Position numbers and translations under genes: made by a program. The notes below the pieces were generated by a model that saw only the letters and a program-made list of their open reading frames with translations, was not told the DNA's origin and did not search any database. Below are positions 39,175 through 48,292 of a stretch of 64,000 nucleotides of DNA, piece after piece (the first letter of the stretch is position 1; each line of letters opens with the position of its first letter). Source of the stretch: Luteimonas sp. MC1572 (GTDB taxonomy: Bacteria > Pseudomonadota > Gammaproteobacteria > Xanthomonadales > Xanthomonadaceae). Location of the stretch: contig NZ_CP067112.1 in assembly GCF_016615815.1 (NCBI RefSeq), forward strand, positions 1,054,001 through 1,118,000, read 5' to 3'.

Positions 39175-40706
39175 AGTCCGCCTTCGGCAGCCATGCCCTG
39201 ATCCGCTCCGCGCTGATCGTCACGGGCGCCACCTACGTCACCTACGTCACCGGCCTGGTGATCAGCATGCTGGCCGCGCGTGGCCTCGGGCCCGCGGACT
39301 ACGGCCGCTACTCCTACGTGGTGTGGTTGTCGGGAATGGTGGTGGTCGGCTGCACCAACGGCTTGACCACGACCGGAATCAAGTTCGTCGCCGAGTGCCT
39401 CGGTCGCGACGACAGCGAGGGAGCCGCGCGTATCTATGGATTGCTGCGGCGCTATTTCATGCTGTCGACGCTGGCGGCGTGCCTCGCATTCCTGGTCCTG
39501 GCGCGCTTCACCCTGCCGGACGGCTGGGAGGGCGGCATCGGCCTGTTCGCCATCATCGTGCTCGCCAGCGGCATGGCCAAGGCGTTCTACCTCCTGCATT
39601 CGTCGGTCGCCAAGGGCTACGGCAATTTCAGCATCGAGGCCAACACCACCAATATCCTGGGCATGGTGGGCCTGGTCGCCACCATCGGCCTGGTGGTCGC
39701 GCGCCGGCCCCTGGATTCCTATCTCGAACTGCTGGTGGTGCTGAGCATCTGCCATGCGCTGCTGACCTTCTTCTTCATCCGGCGGACCGCCATCCGTCCC
39801 GCCCGGGGCCCCATCGAGCAGGCAATGGCAAGGCGCCTGCGCATCCACCTGGCCTGGACGGTCCTGCTGGTGCTGTTGGCCACCTTTTCCAACCGCACTG
39901 TCGAGACCTTCCTCCTCAACAAGACCGTCGGCGCCGAGGCCGTGGGCTTCTTCATCATCGCGGCCACGATCACCCGCGGCGGCGCCGACCTGCTGGTCAA
40001 CGGACTCACCGCGGTCCTGATCCCGGCGATGGCGCACTCCTACGGCCGTGGCGGTGCCGCCGGATTGAACCCGATCCTGTCGAACTCGGTGCGCTACTTC
40101 CTGTTCATGGGCCTGGTGCTGGCTGGCGTCGGCGTGCTCTGCGCGGAGCTGGCGATCAGGCTGCTGTACGGGCCCGAGTACGCGGCGGTGGTGAACGTGT
40201 TCCGCGCGATGGTGGTTGTCGCAGGCCTCACCCTGATGGAGGGGGCCTTCAACGCGCTGTTGACCACGACCGACCACCAGCGCCTGCGCGTCATCCTCAC
40301 CATCGCGGCGGTCACGGTGAGCGCGATCCTCGCCTTCGCGCTGGTCCCCCGCTACGGACTGAACGGCGCGGTGGCCGCGCACCTGATCGCGAAGATGGTC
40401 ATGTTCACCACGATCGTGCTCACCGCGACGCGCACGATGCAGGTGCGCCTGCCGTGGCGGGCAATCGGCAGGCAATTCGCCTGTGCCATGGTCGCGGCCG
40501 CGCTGGCGGCGCTGGTGTGGTGGGCGGGCGATGGCCCCTGGATCGGCCTGGTGGCGGCGATGGTCTATGCGGTCGCCATGGTCGTCTGCTCGTTCCTGTT
40601 CAAGTCGTGGAGCGCGCAGGACCTGGAGATGCTGGCCCAGCTGACCACGCGCTTTCCGCGCGCCTGCGGGCTGCTGGCCGCGCTGGCGCGCCTGGGCGTG
40701 CGCTGA
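39171..40706 (+). CDS. Oligosaccharide flippase (Wzx-like)
   Basis: The 511-residue product is an integral membrane protein with about 12-14 helices of the MATE/MOP polysaccharide-transporter type. Features include VTGLVISMLAARGLGPADYG near the N-terminus, which is the usual Wzx opening, and FLLNKTVGAEAVGFFIIA in the middle. It should flip the undecaprenyl-linked repeat unit from cytoplasm to periplasm. The start ATG overlaps the preceding stop. The gene ends 16 bases before the end of the convergent methyltransferase gene. Confidence 0.92.
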   Translation: MKSAFGSHALIRSALIVTGATYVTYVTGLVISMLAARGLGPADYGRYSYVVWLSGMVVVGCTNGLTTTGIKFVAECLGRDDSEGAARIYGLLRRYFMLSTLAACLAFLVLARFTLPDGWEGGIGLFAIIVLASGMAKAFYLLHSSVAKGYGNFSIEANTTNILGMVGLVATIGLVVARRPLDSYLELLVVLSICHALLTFFFIRRTAIRPARGPIEQAMARRLRIHLAWTVLLVLLATFSNRTVETFLLNKTVGAEAVGFFIIAATITRGGADLLVNGLTAVLIPAMAHSYGRGGAAGLNPILSNSVRYFLFMGLVLAGVGVLCAELAIRLLYGPEYAAVVNVFRAMVVVAGLTLMEGAFNALLTTTDHQRLRVILTIAAVTVSAILAFALVPRYGLNGAVAAHLIAKMVMFTTIVLTATRTMQVRLPWRAIGRQFACAMVAAALAALVWWAGDGPWIGLVAAMVYAVAMVVCSFLFKSWSAQDLEMLAQLTTRFPRACGLLAALARLGVR

Positions 40707-40722
40707 ACGCGCCAGGCGAAGC

Positions 40723-41496
40723 TCAGCCCGGCTTGTAGGCGACGTAATAGATCCAGGGGTCGTCAAGCACGTCCAGGCCACGCCGGCCGTCGGCCGCGAT
40801 GGTCACCACGTCGACGAAGCCGGCCGCGGCCAGCGCTTCCAGTTCATGCGCCGGGTCCACGTACACCGTGAGCGACGAGTGGTCGTAGGCCTCGTCGTTG
40901 ACCACGGCGTGGCCTTGCGCCATGACCTGGTCCCCGGCCAGGCGCCTGCGGTTGGCCTCGCGCGTCCTGCGCGCGGCCATGGCCCTGGCAATCCGCACCG
41001 CGAGTCGCAGCGGGTTGGCGGTGACCTTGACGCCGGGCAGCGAGACCGGGGGGAACGCGCCGCCGAGGATGCGCATGTTGTGCGACGAATACACGAAGGC
41101 GCCACCCGGGCGCAGCACGCGCGCCACCGCGCGGTGGACCTGCGCGCGCTCCTCGTATGCGATGTAGTCGATGCCGTTGAACGAGAACAGCACCAGGTCG
41201 CAGCTGCCGTCGCCGATGCCCTCGAGCGTGCGCGCATCGCCCAGCCGGATGTCGACCCCCGGATGCCTGGCCCTGCACGCGTCCACCATGCCCGGCGAGA
41301 TGTCGAGCGCACGATAGCTGCGCGCGAGCGCATGCAGGTAGCCGGTGGTGCGCCCGCCGCCGACGCCGACATCGAGCACGTCGCCGCGCACCAGCGGCCA
41401 GGCTTCACCGAGCGCGGCGACTTCCGCGGGCGTGAGTGCGGAACGCGTGGCGAAGTCCTCGACGACGCGCGGCTGCAGGTACGCTTCATTGCCCAT
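40723..41496 (-). CDS. SAM-dependent methyltransferase (class I)
   Basis: The 257-residue product has motif I VLDVGVGGGRTTGYLHAL, the acidic loop end YRALDISPGMVDACRARHP, LGDARTLEGI and DLVLFSFNGIDYI. These match the Methyltransf_11/25 group. The ATG at MGNEAYLQPR is preceded by AAGGGTGAG at good distance; the open frame extends upstream without conserved sequence. The likely role is methylation of a sugar in the polysaccharide. It is transcribed alone and leftward between two rightward gene groups. Confidence 0.88.
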   Translation of the reverse strand: MGNEAYLQPRVVEDFATRSALTPAEVAALGEAWPLVRGDVLDVGVGGGRTTGYLHALARSYRALDISPGMVDACRARHPGVDIRLGDARTLEGIGDGSCDLVLFSFNGIDYIAYEERAQVHRAVARVLRPGGAFVYSSHNMRILGGAFPPVSLPGVKVTANPLRLAVRIARAMAARRTREANRRRLAGDQVMAQGHAVVNDEAYDHSSLTVYVDPAHELEALAAAGFVDVVTIAADGRRGLDVLDDPWIYYVAYKPG

Positions 41497-41711
41497 GTGC
41501 TCACCCTTGGCGATGGCCCCGCCGGATAGTAGCGGAACATTCCAGCGACCCGCACGTGGCTGCCGTTCGCGCCTGGCCATGGCCGGTTGCAGACATTCCG
41601 CGCGTTGTCATTGCACGGAATGCCACGTCCGCAGCCGAAGGCCATGTCGATGCCCATCCGCCCGCAACTGACCGCCGACCGGGCCGACAGCCCTGCGTAC
41701 GCGGCAGCGCC
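41497..41711. promoter_or_regulatory. Divergent intergenic region
   Basis: This 215-base gap lies between the leftward methyltransferase and the rightward glycosyltransferase that heads a ten-gene run. It contains AT-richer patches such as ATTGCACGGAATG but no confident promoter elements by eye. The start of the rightward gene within its right end is uncertain. Confidence 0.35.
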
Positions 41712-42830
41712 GTGAGCAGCGTGTTCTGGGCCTGCGTCGTGCTGCTGGCATACACCTATGCCGGTTACCCGTTGCTGATGCGACTGCTGGCGCGCCTGCG
41801 TCCGCTGCCCGAGGCCCGGTCCGCGCAGGAGCCGATGGTCACCGTGGTCCTGGTCGTGCGTGATGCGGCGGGGCTGGTGCGCGCCAAGCTCGACAACCTT
41901 CTCCAGCTCGACTGGCCGGGGGACCGGCTCGAGATCGTGGTCGCATGCGACGGCTGCACCGACGGCACGGCCGAGGCATGCCGCGCGGTTGGCGACCCAC
42001 GCGTGCACGTGCTCGAATCCAACGCCAGGCGCGGCAAGGCCGCGTGCCTCAACGACGCGGTGGCCGTGGCGCGCGGCGAGGTGCTGCTGATGGTCGACGT
42101 GCGCCAGCGGGTGGACTCGCAGGCGCTGCGCACACTGGTCGCGCGCCTCGCCGATCCCGCCGTCGGCGCGGCCAGTGGCGAGCTGTGTTTCGAGGACCCG
42201 GAATCGGGTTTCGCTTGCAGCGTCGACGCCTATTGGCGCTACGAGAAGATACTGCGGCTGGCGGAGAGCCGGAGTGGCTCGGTGGTCGGTGTCACCGGCG
42301 CCTTGTACGTGCTGCGGCGCAACCTGTTCGAACCCCTCCCCGAAGGCACCGTGCTGGACGACGTGCTGGTGCCGATGCGGGTCGCGGCGCGCGGGTTCCG
42401 GGTGGTGTTCGAGCAACGTGCCATCGCCTGGGACCGTGCATCGCCGTCGCCGGCCCAGGAGCGTGCGCGCAAGGTCAGGACGCTGGCCGGAAACTTCCAG
42501 CTGCTCCAGCTGGCGCCCTGGCTGCTGGACCCGTCCGCCAACCCGCTGTGGTTCCGCTTCGTGAGCCACAAGCTGCTGCGCCTGGTGGCGCCATGGGCGA
42601 TCCTCGTGCTCCTCGCCGCTACCTGCGTACTGGCCACGCGCGGAACCTTCTACCAGGCGTGCCTGTGGCTGGCACTCGCCGCGGGGTTCCTGCTGCTGCT
42701 CGCCCGCGTGCTGCCTGCGCTGTCACGATCGCTCCCGGTCCGGCTGCTGTCGGCGTTCCTGCACATGAACCTCTATTCCGCGGAAGCGGCGATCGCGTTC
42801 GCGCGCCGCGACGCGACCCGCCTGTGGTGA
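41712..42830 (+). CDS. Membrane glycosyltransferase, family 2 type
   Basis: The 372-residue product has one N-terminal helix (VFWACVVLLAYTYAGYPLL), a GT-A catalytic domain and two C-terminal helices, the BcsA/HAS-like arrangement. The catalytic part has VTVVLVVRDAAGLVRAKL, VACDGCTDGTAE, NARRGKAACLNDA and a VTGALYVLRR segment before VLDDVLVP. No QxxRW motif is evident, so it may be non-processive. The start is a GTG without a strong ribosome site; another start nearby is possible. It heads the run of genes that includes polymerase, ligases and transferases. Confidence 0.88.
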   Translation: MSSVFWACVVLLAYTYAGYPLLMRLLARLRPLPEARSAQEPMVTVVLVVRDAAGLVRAKLDNLLQLDWPGDRLEIVVACDGCTDGTAEACRAVGDPRVHVLESNARRGKAACLNDAVAVARGEVLLMVDVRQRVDSQALRTLVARLADPAVGAASGELCFEDPESGFACSVDAYWRYEKILRLAESRSGSVVGVTGALYVLRRNLFEPLPEGTVLDDVLVPMRVAARGFRVVFEQRAIAWDRASPSPAQERARKVRTLAGNFQLLQLAPWLLDPSANPLWFRFVSHKLLRLVAPWAILVLLAATCVLATRGTFYQACLWLALAAGFLLLLARVLPALSRSLPVRLLSAFLHMNLYSAEAAIAFARRDATRLW

Positions 42831-42843
42831 GCGGGAACCACCC

Positions 42844-44178
42844 ATGCCCGCCTTCGTATTCATCGTCGCCTACCTGATTCTTGTCCTGATCCGCCCGCAG
42901 GAGTATCCGCGCTGGGCGGATTCCGGCGTGCCGTTCCTGCCGGTGGCGCTGATCCTCGCGGTGCTGGCGTGGCTCGCTTCGCGCAACAAGCGCTTCGACG
43001 AGCCGCAGTACCCGCTGCTGGTGCTGTTCACCGTCGCCACGGGCATTTCGGTGGCGGTGAACGGCTGGCTGGGCGGTGCGGTGGAGCAGTACAAGCAGTT
43101 CATGCCCACGCTGGTCGCGTTCGTGCTGCTGGCCAATGCCATCACCACCCGGCGGCGGACGGAGCAGGTCATGGTGGTCTTCATCCTCTGCGCGCTGTTG
43201 CTGGCCTGGCATGGCGTCGAGCAGTCGGCGCTCGGCGTGGGCTGGACCGGGATGCCGCTGGTGGAGGACGGACGCATCCAGTACGTGGGTATCTTCAGCG
43301 ATCCGAACGACCTGGGCTTGCTGTTCGTGATCTGCCTGCCGATGACGGTCTACATGGGCAGCCGCGGCGGCATGATGGGGATGCGACGCCTGCTGTGGGT
43401 CGCGGTCGGGGCGTTCCTCCTCTACGGCGTCTACCTGACCAATTCGCGCGGCGCGATGCTCGCGGTCGTGGTGATGGCGGGGGCTCACGTCTGGCTGCGC
43501 CGGGGGCCGATGCTGGCCGCGCTCATCGCGGCGGGCTGCCTGACGACCATGCGCCTGATGCCGTCGCGGCTCACGGACCTCGATGTCCAGGAAGGTTCGG
43601 CCACGGGCAGGGTAGAGGCGTGGTACGAAGGCTTCCGGATGTTCGTCGAGAACCCGCTGTTCGGCGTGGGGACGGGCAGCTTCGAGGAGTACCACACGCT
43701 GACCGCGCACAACTCGCTGATCCTCGTGCTGGCGGAGAACGGCCTGGTCGGGTTCATTCCCTGGCTGGCGTTCGTGGGTTACTGCTTCTGGATGATGCTC
43801 AGGGTGGTGCGGCATTCACCCGAGCTTGCCGACGGCGACGGCGACAGCGATGGCGATGGCGATGGCGATGACGCCGACGACGTGGCGAACGAAATCGTGG
43901 CCGCGGAATCATGGGCGACCGACCGCGCGATTGCGTGGACGCTGCTGGTGTCGCTGGCCGGCTTCGCCACCTGCGCCTTCTTCCTCAGCCGCAGCTACCT
44001 GATCCTGTTCTACCTGCTGGCGGCCGTGGTGGTCGCGCACTTCACCGACGTCCGGCAGCGCTGGCCCGACGTGGTCCCGTTCCGGCTGAGGCAGGACCTC
44101 GTGCGCTGGGTGCTGTATTCGGGGGTGGCGGTGGTCGTGTTCTACCTCATCCTCAAGGTGCTTCTGGCGAGACTATGA
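42844..44178 (+). CDS. O-antigen ligase / polymerase family membrane protein (Wzy-like)
   Basis: The 444-residue product has about ten membrane helices and a large periplasmic loop with GRVEAWYEGFRMFVENPLFG followed by GTGSFEEYHTLTAHNSLI. That loop is typical of the O-antigen ligase/polymerase family. It probably polymerises repeat units in the periplasm. An odd Asp/Gly-rich tract, DGDGDSDGDGDGDDADD at residues 330-346, lies in a loop between helices and is encoded by an imperfect hexanucleotide repeat. The stop overlaps the next start by four bases. Confidence 0.88.
   Translation: MPAFVFIVAYLILVLIRPQEYPRWADSGVPFLPVALILAVLAWLASRNKRFDEPQYPLLVLFTVATGISVAVNGWLGGAVEQYKQFMPTLVAFVLLANAITTRRRTEQVMVVFILCALLLAWHGVEQSALGVGWTGMPLVEDGRIQYVGIFSDPNDLGLLFVICLPMTVYMGSRGGMMGMRRLLWVAVGAFLLYGVYLTNSRGAMLAVVVMAGAHVWLRRGPMLAALIAAGCLTTMRLMPSRLTDLDVQEGSATGRVEAWYEGFRMFVENPLFGVGTGSFEEYHTLTAHNSLILVLAENGLVGFIPWLAFVGYCFWMMLRVVRHSPELADGDGDSDGDGDGDDADDVANEIVAAESWATDRAIAWTLLVSLAGFATCAFFLSRSYLILFYLLAAVVVAHFTDVRQRWPDVVPFRLRQDLVRWVLYSGVAVVVFYLILKVLLARL
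43831..43881 (+). repeat. Imperfect hexanucleotide repeat inside the polymerase gene
   Basis: A GAC-GGC / GAT-GGC pattern repeats about seven times and encodes alternating Asp and Gly. The unit is six bases, so gain or loss of copies would change loop length but not the reading frame. Confidence 0.75.
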
Positions 44179-45404
44179 CCATCGACGCACGTGCACGGCC
44201 GCCAGCGCGACGCATCGCCATCGTCACGCCGATCCTTCCCGTTCCGCACGACCTCACGCGCGGGCGCTACATCCACGAGACCGCACGCGCGCTGTCGCGC
44301 CTGGCGACGGTCAGGGTGTTCTTCCCGCAGGTGCGGTACCCGCGCATCCCCGGCCTGGCGCCCAGGAGTTTCCTGCAGGGCCACGTCGGCGGCGACTACC
44401 GCCTCGACGGCATCGACCTGGAGCCCTACACCTATCCGGGACTGCCCGGGATCTCGCGTGCTAGCAACGGCGTGGTCGGGGCATGGGCGCTCGCGCCCAG
44501 GCTGCGGGCCTTCGCGCCCGATGTCGTGCTGGCGTACTGGGTGTACCCGGATGGCTATGCGGCCCTGATGGCCGCGCGACGGCTCGGGCTGGCCTGCATC
44601 ATCGGCGCGCGCGGGTCCGACATCCACGTGCGGTCGGGGATCAGCCGCCACCTCACGCGCCGGGCACTGCGGGGCGCGGACGCGGTGTTGACCGTCAGCG
44701 AGGCGATGCGCCGCGCGGCGATCGGCGACTACGGCGTGGAGCCGGACAAGGTGCGCACGATCGTCAACGGCATCGATACCGCGGTGTTCCGGCCGAGGGA
44801 CCGCGGCCGGATGCGAAGCCTGCTTGGCATCGATGCGCGCGCCAGGCTGGTGACATACGTCGGCCGCTTCGTCGAAGCCAAGGGCATGCACGAGCTGCTG
44901 GCGGCGTTTGCCGCGCTGGCCGCGCGCGACCCGGATGTTTCGCTCGCGCTCGTCGGCGACGGCGTGATGCGCTCGCAGCTGGTCGCCATGGTGTCCGCTG
45001 CGGGGCTGCAGGATCGCGTGCACATGCCCGGCGGCCTGGAACCGGGGCAGGTGGCGGAATGGATCGCCGCGTCGAACGTGCTGGCCTTGCCGAGCTGGTC
45101 GGAGGGCTATCCGAACGTCGTCGTCGAGGCGATCGCGTGTGGCTGCCCGGTGGTTGCCAGCGACGTCGGCGGGGCGGGGGAAATCATCCATGCGGGCAAT
45201 GGACTGCTGGTGCCGGCGCGCGACGCCGGGGCGCTGGAGCGCGCGTTGGCAGAGGCCATGTCGAGGACCTGGGATGCTGCCGCGATGTCGGCCGACTGCA
45301 GCCGTGGCTGGGATGCAGTCGCCGCCGACACCCTGGCCGCCTGCGAGGAACTGCTGGGGCAGAGGCGTCCGGACGCGGCGACGGGAGCCGCATCGATCGC
45401 GTAG
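44175..45404 (+). CDS. Glycosyltransferase, family 4 type
   Basis: The 409-residue product is a GT-B enzyme. AIVTPILPVPHDLTRGRYIHE opens the acceptor domain, IIGARGSDIHV lies in the middle, and the donor domain has TIVNGIDTAVFRP, TYVGRFVEAKGMHELL and the E-x7-E segment SEGYPNVVVEAIACG. It should add a sugar to the lipid-linked repeat. Its ATG overlaps the polymerase stop. About 120 bases without a gene separate it from the second ACP. Confidence 0.92.
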   Translation: MTIDARARPPARRIAIVTPILPVPHDLTRGRYIHETARALSRLATVRVFFPQVRYPRIPGLAPRSFLQGHVGGDYRLDGIDLEPYTYPGLPGISRASNGVVGAWALAPRLRAFAPDVVLAYWVYPDGYAALMAARRLGLACIIGARGSDIHVRSGISRHLTRRALRGADAVLTVSEAMRRAAIGDYGVEPDKVRTIVNGIDTAVFRPRDRGRMRSLLGIDARARLVTYVGRFVEAKGMHELLAAFAALAARDPDVSLALVGDGVMRSQLVAMVSAAGLQDRVHMPGGLEPGQVAEWIAASNVLALPSWSEGYPNVVVEAIACGCPVVASDVGGAGEIIHAGNGLLVPARDAGALERALAEAMSRTWDAAAMSADCSRGWDAVAADTLAACEELLGQRRPDAATGAASIA

Positions 45405-45527
45405 CGGCACTGCGTGCACGCTTGCCCAGGGCCGGTTTGCACCGCATTCCCCGTTCTCTGGATGCAAGAGGGGCAGGTTTGCATTGCGGGATGCCCATCG
45501 CCAACCGACAGGGGCAACGCGAGCCAG

Positions 45528-45776
45528 ATGGACTTCAAGACGATCGTCAAACCTTTCATCCTGGGCAACTTCCTGTTCACCGACGACGCCTCCGCTGTCG
45601 CGGACGATTCATCCCTGATCCGCGGCGGCATCGTCGACTCCACGGGGATCCTGGAGTTGATCGAGTTTCTCGAAGCCACCTGCGGGATCCGCATCGACGC
45701 GGAAGAAATGGTGCCGGGCAATTTCGACTCCATCGACACCATCAGTGCATTCCTCCAGCGCAAGACGACCGCCTGA
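45528..45776 (+). CDS. Acyl carrier protein (second stand-alone ACP of the polysaccharide locus)
   Basis: The 82-residue product has the carrier motif GGIVDSTGI, where the Ser would be modified, and ends with DSIDTISAFLQRK, as in ACPs next to AMP-ligases. The frame is open upstream, but the ATG at MDFKTIVKPF matches the usual start of such proteins. An AMP-ligase gene follows within seven bases, repeating the ACP-ligase arrangement seen about 19 kb to the left. Confidence 0.85.
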   Translation: MDFKTIVKPFILGNFLFTDDASAVADDSSLIRGGIVDSTGILELIEFLEATCGIRIDAEEMVPGNFDSIDTISAFLQRKTTA

Positions 45777-45783
45777 GCCCGCC

Positions 45784-47307
45784 GTGATCGCCTTGGCCCA
45801 ACGATTGCTGATGACAGCGCGTGCCACGCCCGATGCGGTCGCGATCGCCTCCGGCGTGGAGCGCCTCGACTATGCCGGCCTCGCCGACCAGGTGCAGCGC
45901 TTCGCAGCGATGCTCTTTGCGCAGGGAATCCGCAGCGGTGAGCGCGTGGCCATCGTGCTGCCCAACTCCATCGAGGCGGTGGTGGCCTGCTACGGCTGCT
46001 GGCTCGCCGGCTGCATCGCGGTTCCGCTGGCGCCGCAGTCGCGGATGCGCGAGTTGCATGCACTGCTGCGGCATGCCGGCGCGCGCATGATCGTGCACGA
46101 GCCGGACAACGCCGATGCACAAGGTGCAGCGGATCGCTGCGATCCACCGCTGGTCCGGATCGTGTCCGGCGGCCGCCCGCCGAGCGCCGTGGCGACAGGC
46201 TGGGACGACGCGATGCGCGTCGCGCCGCTGGCCGAATCGCGTGCGGCCGGCGCCATGGCGTCGATCATGTACACCTCCGGCACCACGGGCAGCCCCAAGG
46301 GAGTGACGCTGACGCACGCGAACTTCGCGGCGAACGTCGACGCCATCAACGGGTTCCTCGGGCTTTGCGCGGCGGACAGCGTGGTGTCGGTGCTGCCGTT
46401 CCACTATGCCTACGGCGCGTCCGTTCTGCACACGCACCTCGCGGCCGGCGCGCGCGTGGTGCTGGAGACGAATTCCATGTTCCCGCACCTGTTGGTGGAG
46501 TCGATGGTGCGCGAGCGCCCCACCGGGTTCTCGGGCGTCGCTTCGAACTATGCGTTGCTCCTCGACCACCTGGCGCGCCCCGAGCACGACCTGTCCAGCC
46601 TGCGTTACCTCACCAATGCCGGCGGCGCCTTGCCCGCCGCGTTCGCGCGCCGCCTGCGCGCAGCGCTGCCGGGTGCGGCATTGATCGTGATGTACGGCCA
46701 GACGGAGGCTACGTCGCGACTGGCGTGGTTGCCTGCGGCACGGCTTGATGAGAAGCCCGGCTCGGCCGGCCAGGCGATCGCCGGCGTCACCCTTGAAGTG
46801 CGCAACGAGGCCGGCGCGCCGCTGCCGCCGGGCAGGGCAGGCGAGGTCTGGGCCAAGGGCGACAACGTGATGTCCGGTTACTGGAACGACGCCATGGCGA
46901 GCGCCGCGGTCCTGCATGAGGGTTGGCTGCGCACTGGCGACATGGGTCACCTCGACGACGAAGGCTTCCTGTTCCTGGCCGGGCGCCGCAGCGACATGAT
47001 CAAGACCGGTGCGCATCGGGTCCATCCGCTGGAAGTCGAGGAAGTGCTCATCGAGCTGCCGGGCGTCGTCGAGGCGGCCGTGGTCGGCGTGGATCACGAC
47101 GTGCTGGGGCAGGTGGTCAAGGCCTACGTGGTCGGCGACGGGCGCACGCTCGACGCGAACGCGGTGCGCGCGCACTGCCGCGCCAGGCTCGCGGCGCACA
47201 AGGTGCCGAGGCTGGTCGAGTTCGCAAGCGAGCTGCCCAGAACCGCCTCCGGCAAGGTGCGGCGTGTCGAGCTTGGCGACCGGATCGCCGAGCGGGTGCT
47301 GTCATGA
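45784..47307 (+). CDS. Acyl-AMP ligase / acyl-CoA synthetase-like protein
   Basis: The 507-residue product is an ANL-superfamily adenylating enzyme with YTSGTTGSPKG, VMYGQTEATS, LRTGDMGHLDDEGFLFLAGR and the C-terminal LPRTASGKVRR. It most likely activates a carboxylic acid and loads the ACP encoded just upstream. Compared with the ligase at 26-28 kb it is diverged, so a different substrate is plausible. The GTG start gives a short spacer after the ACP stop; an upstream ATG inside the ACP gene is also in frame. It overlaps the next gene by four bases. Confidence 0.88.
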   Translation: MIALAQRLLMTARATPDAVAIASGVERLDYAGLADQVQRFAAMLFAQGIRSGERVAIVLPNSIEAVVACYGCWLAGCIAVPLAPQSRMRELHALLRHAGARMIVHEPDNADAQGAADRCDPPLVRIVSGGRPPSAVATGWDDAMRVAPLAESRAAGAMASIMYTSGTTGSPKGVTLTHANFAANVDAINGFLGLCAADSVVSVLPFHYAYGASVLHTHLAAGARVVLETNSMFPHLLVESMVRERPTGFSGVASNYALLLDHLARPEHDLSSLRYLTNAGGALPAAFARRLRAALPGAALIVMYGQTEATSRLAWLPAARLDEKPGSAGQAIAGVTLEVRNEAGAPLPPGRAGEVWAKGDNVMSGYWNDAMASAAVLHEGWLRTGDMGHLDDEGFLFLAGRRSDMIKTGAHRVHPLEVEEVLIELPGVVEAAVVGVDHDVLGQVVKAYVVGDGRTLDANAVRAHCRARLAAHKVPRLVEFASELPRTASGKVRRVELGDRIAERVLS

Positions 47308-48290
47308 GCGCGCTCGGCCACGATGTGCTGGACATGGACCTGGAGGCCGAGGCCGACCGCATCGCCGCCAGGCTGCGCGCCGTCACGGCGCGCGAACTCC
47401 ATCGCCGCGGGCTCGTCGTCGCCGTGTCCGGCGGCATCGACTCGTCCTGTTGCGCCGCGTTGGCGGTGCGTGCGCTCGGTCCGGAACGCGTGTTCGCGTT
47501 GATCCTCCCCGAGCGCGATTCGGCCGAAGACAGCGCAGCGCGCGCAAGGCTGCTGGTGGAGCATCTCGGCATCCGCAGCGAGACCAAGGACATCGCTCCC
47601 GCGCTCGCCGCGATCGGCTGCTACGAGCAGCGCGATGCGGCGGTACGCCGGGCGCTGCCCGCGTATGGCGAGGGCTGGCGCTTCAAGATCGCCATCGATG
47701 GCGGCTCCGAAGGGCGGATCAACATCTTCCGGCTGCTCGCCGAGGCCCCCGATGGAAGCCGCCACGAGCGCACCCTGGGTCTCGCCGACTACCTGCAGAT
47801 CGTGGCCGCCACCAACTTCAAGCAACGGCTGCGCAAGGCGCTGGAGTACTTCCATGCCGATCGCCTCAACTACGCGGTGGTCGGCACGCCGAACCGGCTG
47901 GAGTACGACCAGGGGTTCTTCGTCAAGAACGGCGACGGTGCCGCGGACGTCAAACCCATCGCGCATCTCTACAAGTCGCAGGTCTACGCGATGGCGCGGC
48001 ACCTCGGGCTCCCCGCGCGGCTGTGCGACGCGGTGCCGACCACCGACACCTACAGCCTGTCCCAGGGCCAGGACGAGTTCTACTTCGCGCTCGGCTACCG
48101 CGAGATGGACCTCGCGCTGTGGGCGCTCGAACACGGCCGCGACGCCGTGGAGCTCGGCCACGCGCTGGGCATCGAGCCGGCGCGCGCCGCGGCGATCTAC
48201 GCCGACATCGAGAACAAGCGCCGCACGACGCGCTACCTGCATGCGCCGCCGGTCCTGATGGGCGAGCCGGACCAGGCCTGCACCGCGTGA
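47304..48290 (+). CDS. NAD synthase-like ATP-dependent amide ligase
   Basis: The 328-residue product has the N-type pyrophosphatase loop SGGIDSS at 42-48. It also has the NadE-like segments VGTPNRLEYDQGFFVKNGDG and IAHLYKSQVYAMARHLGLP. It is longer than ammonia-dependent NAD synthetases (about 275 residues) and has an insertion around INIFRLLAEAPDG. Its location between ligase, ACP and acetyltransferase genes suggests it amidates a locus-specific carboxylate rather than serving general NAD synthesis, but a second NadE cannot be excluded. It is coupled to the AMP-ligase upstream. Confidence 0.8.
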   Translation: MSALGHDVLDMDLEAEADRIAARLRAVTARELHRRGLVVAVSGGIDSSCCAALAVRALGPERVFALILPERDSAEDSAARARLLVEHLGIRSETKDIAPALAAIGCYEQRDAAVRRALPAYGEGWRFKIAIDGGSEGRINIFRLLAEAPDGSRHERTLGLADYLQIVAATNFKQRLRKALEYFHADRLNYAVVGTPNRLEYDQGFFVKNGDGAADVKPIAHLYKSQVYAMARHLGLPARLCDAVPTTDTYSLSQGQDEFYFALGYREMDLALWALEHGRDAVELGHALGIEPARAAAIYADIENKRRTTRYLHAPPVLMGEPDQACTA

Positions 48291-48292
48291 AC

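Noticed and set aside
43831..43881. Repeat tract as an on/off phase-variation switch
   Set aside because: The unit is six bases long, so copy-number change cannot shift the reading frame.
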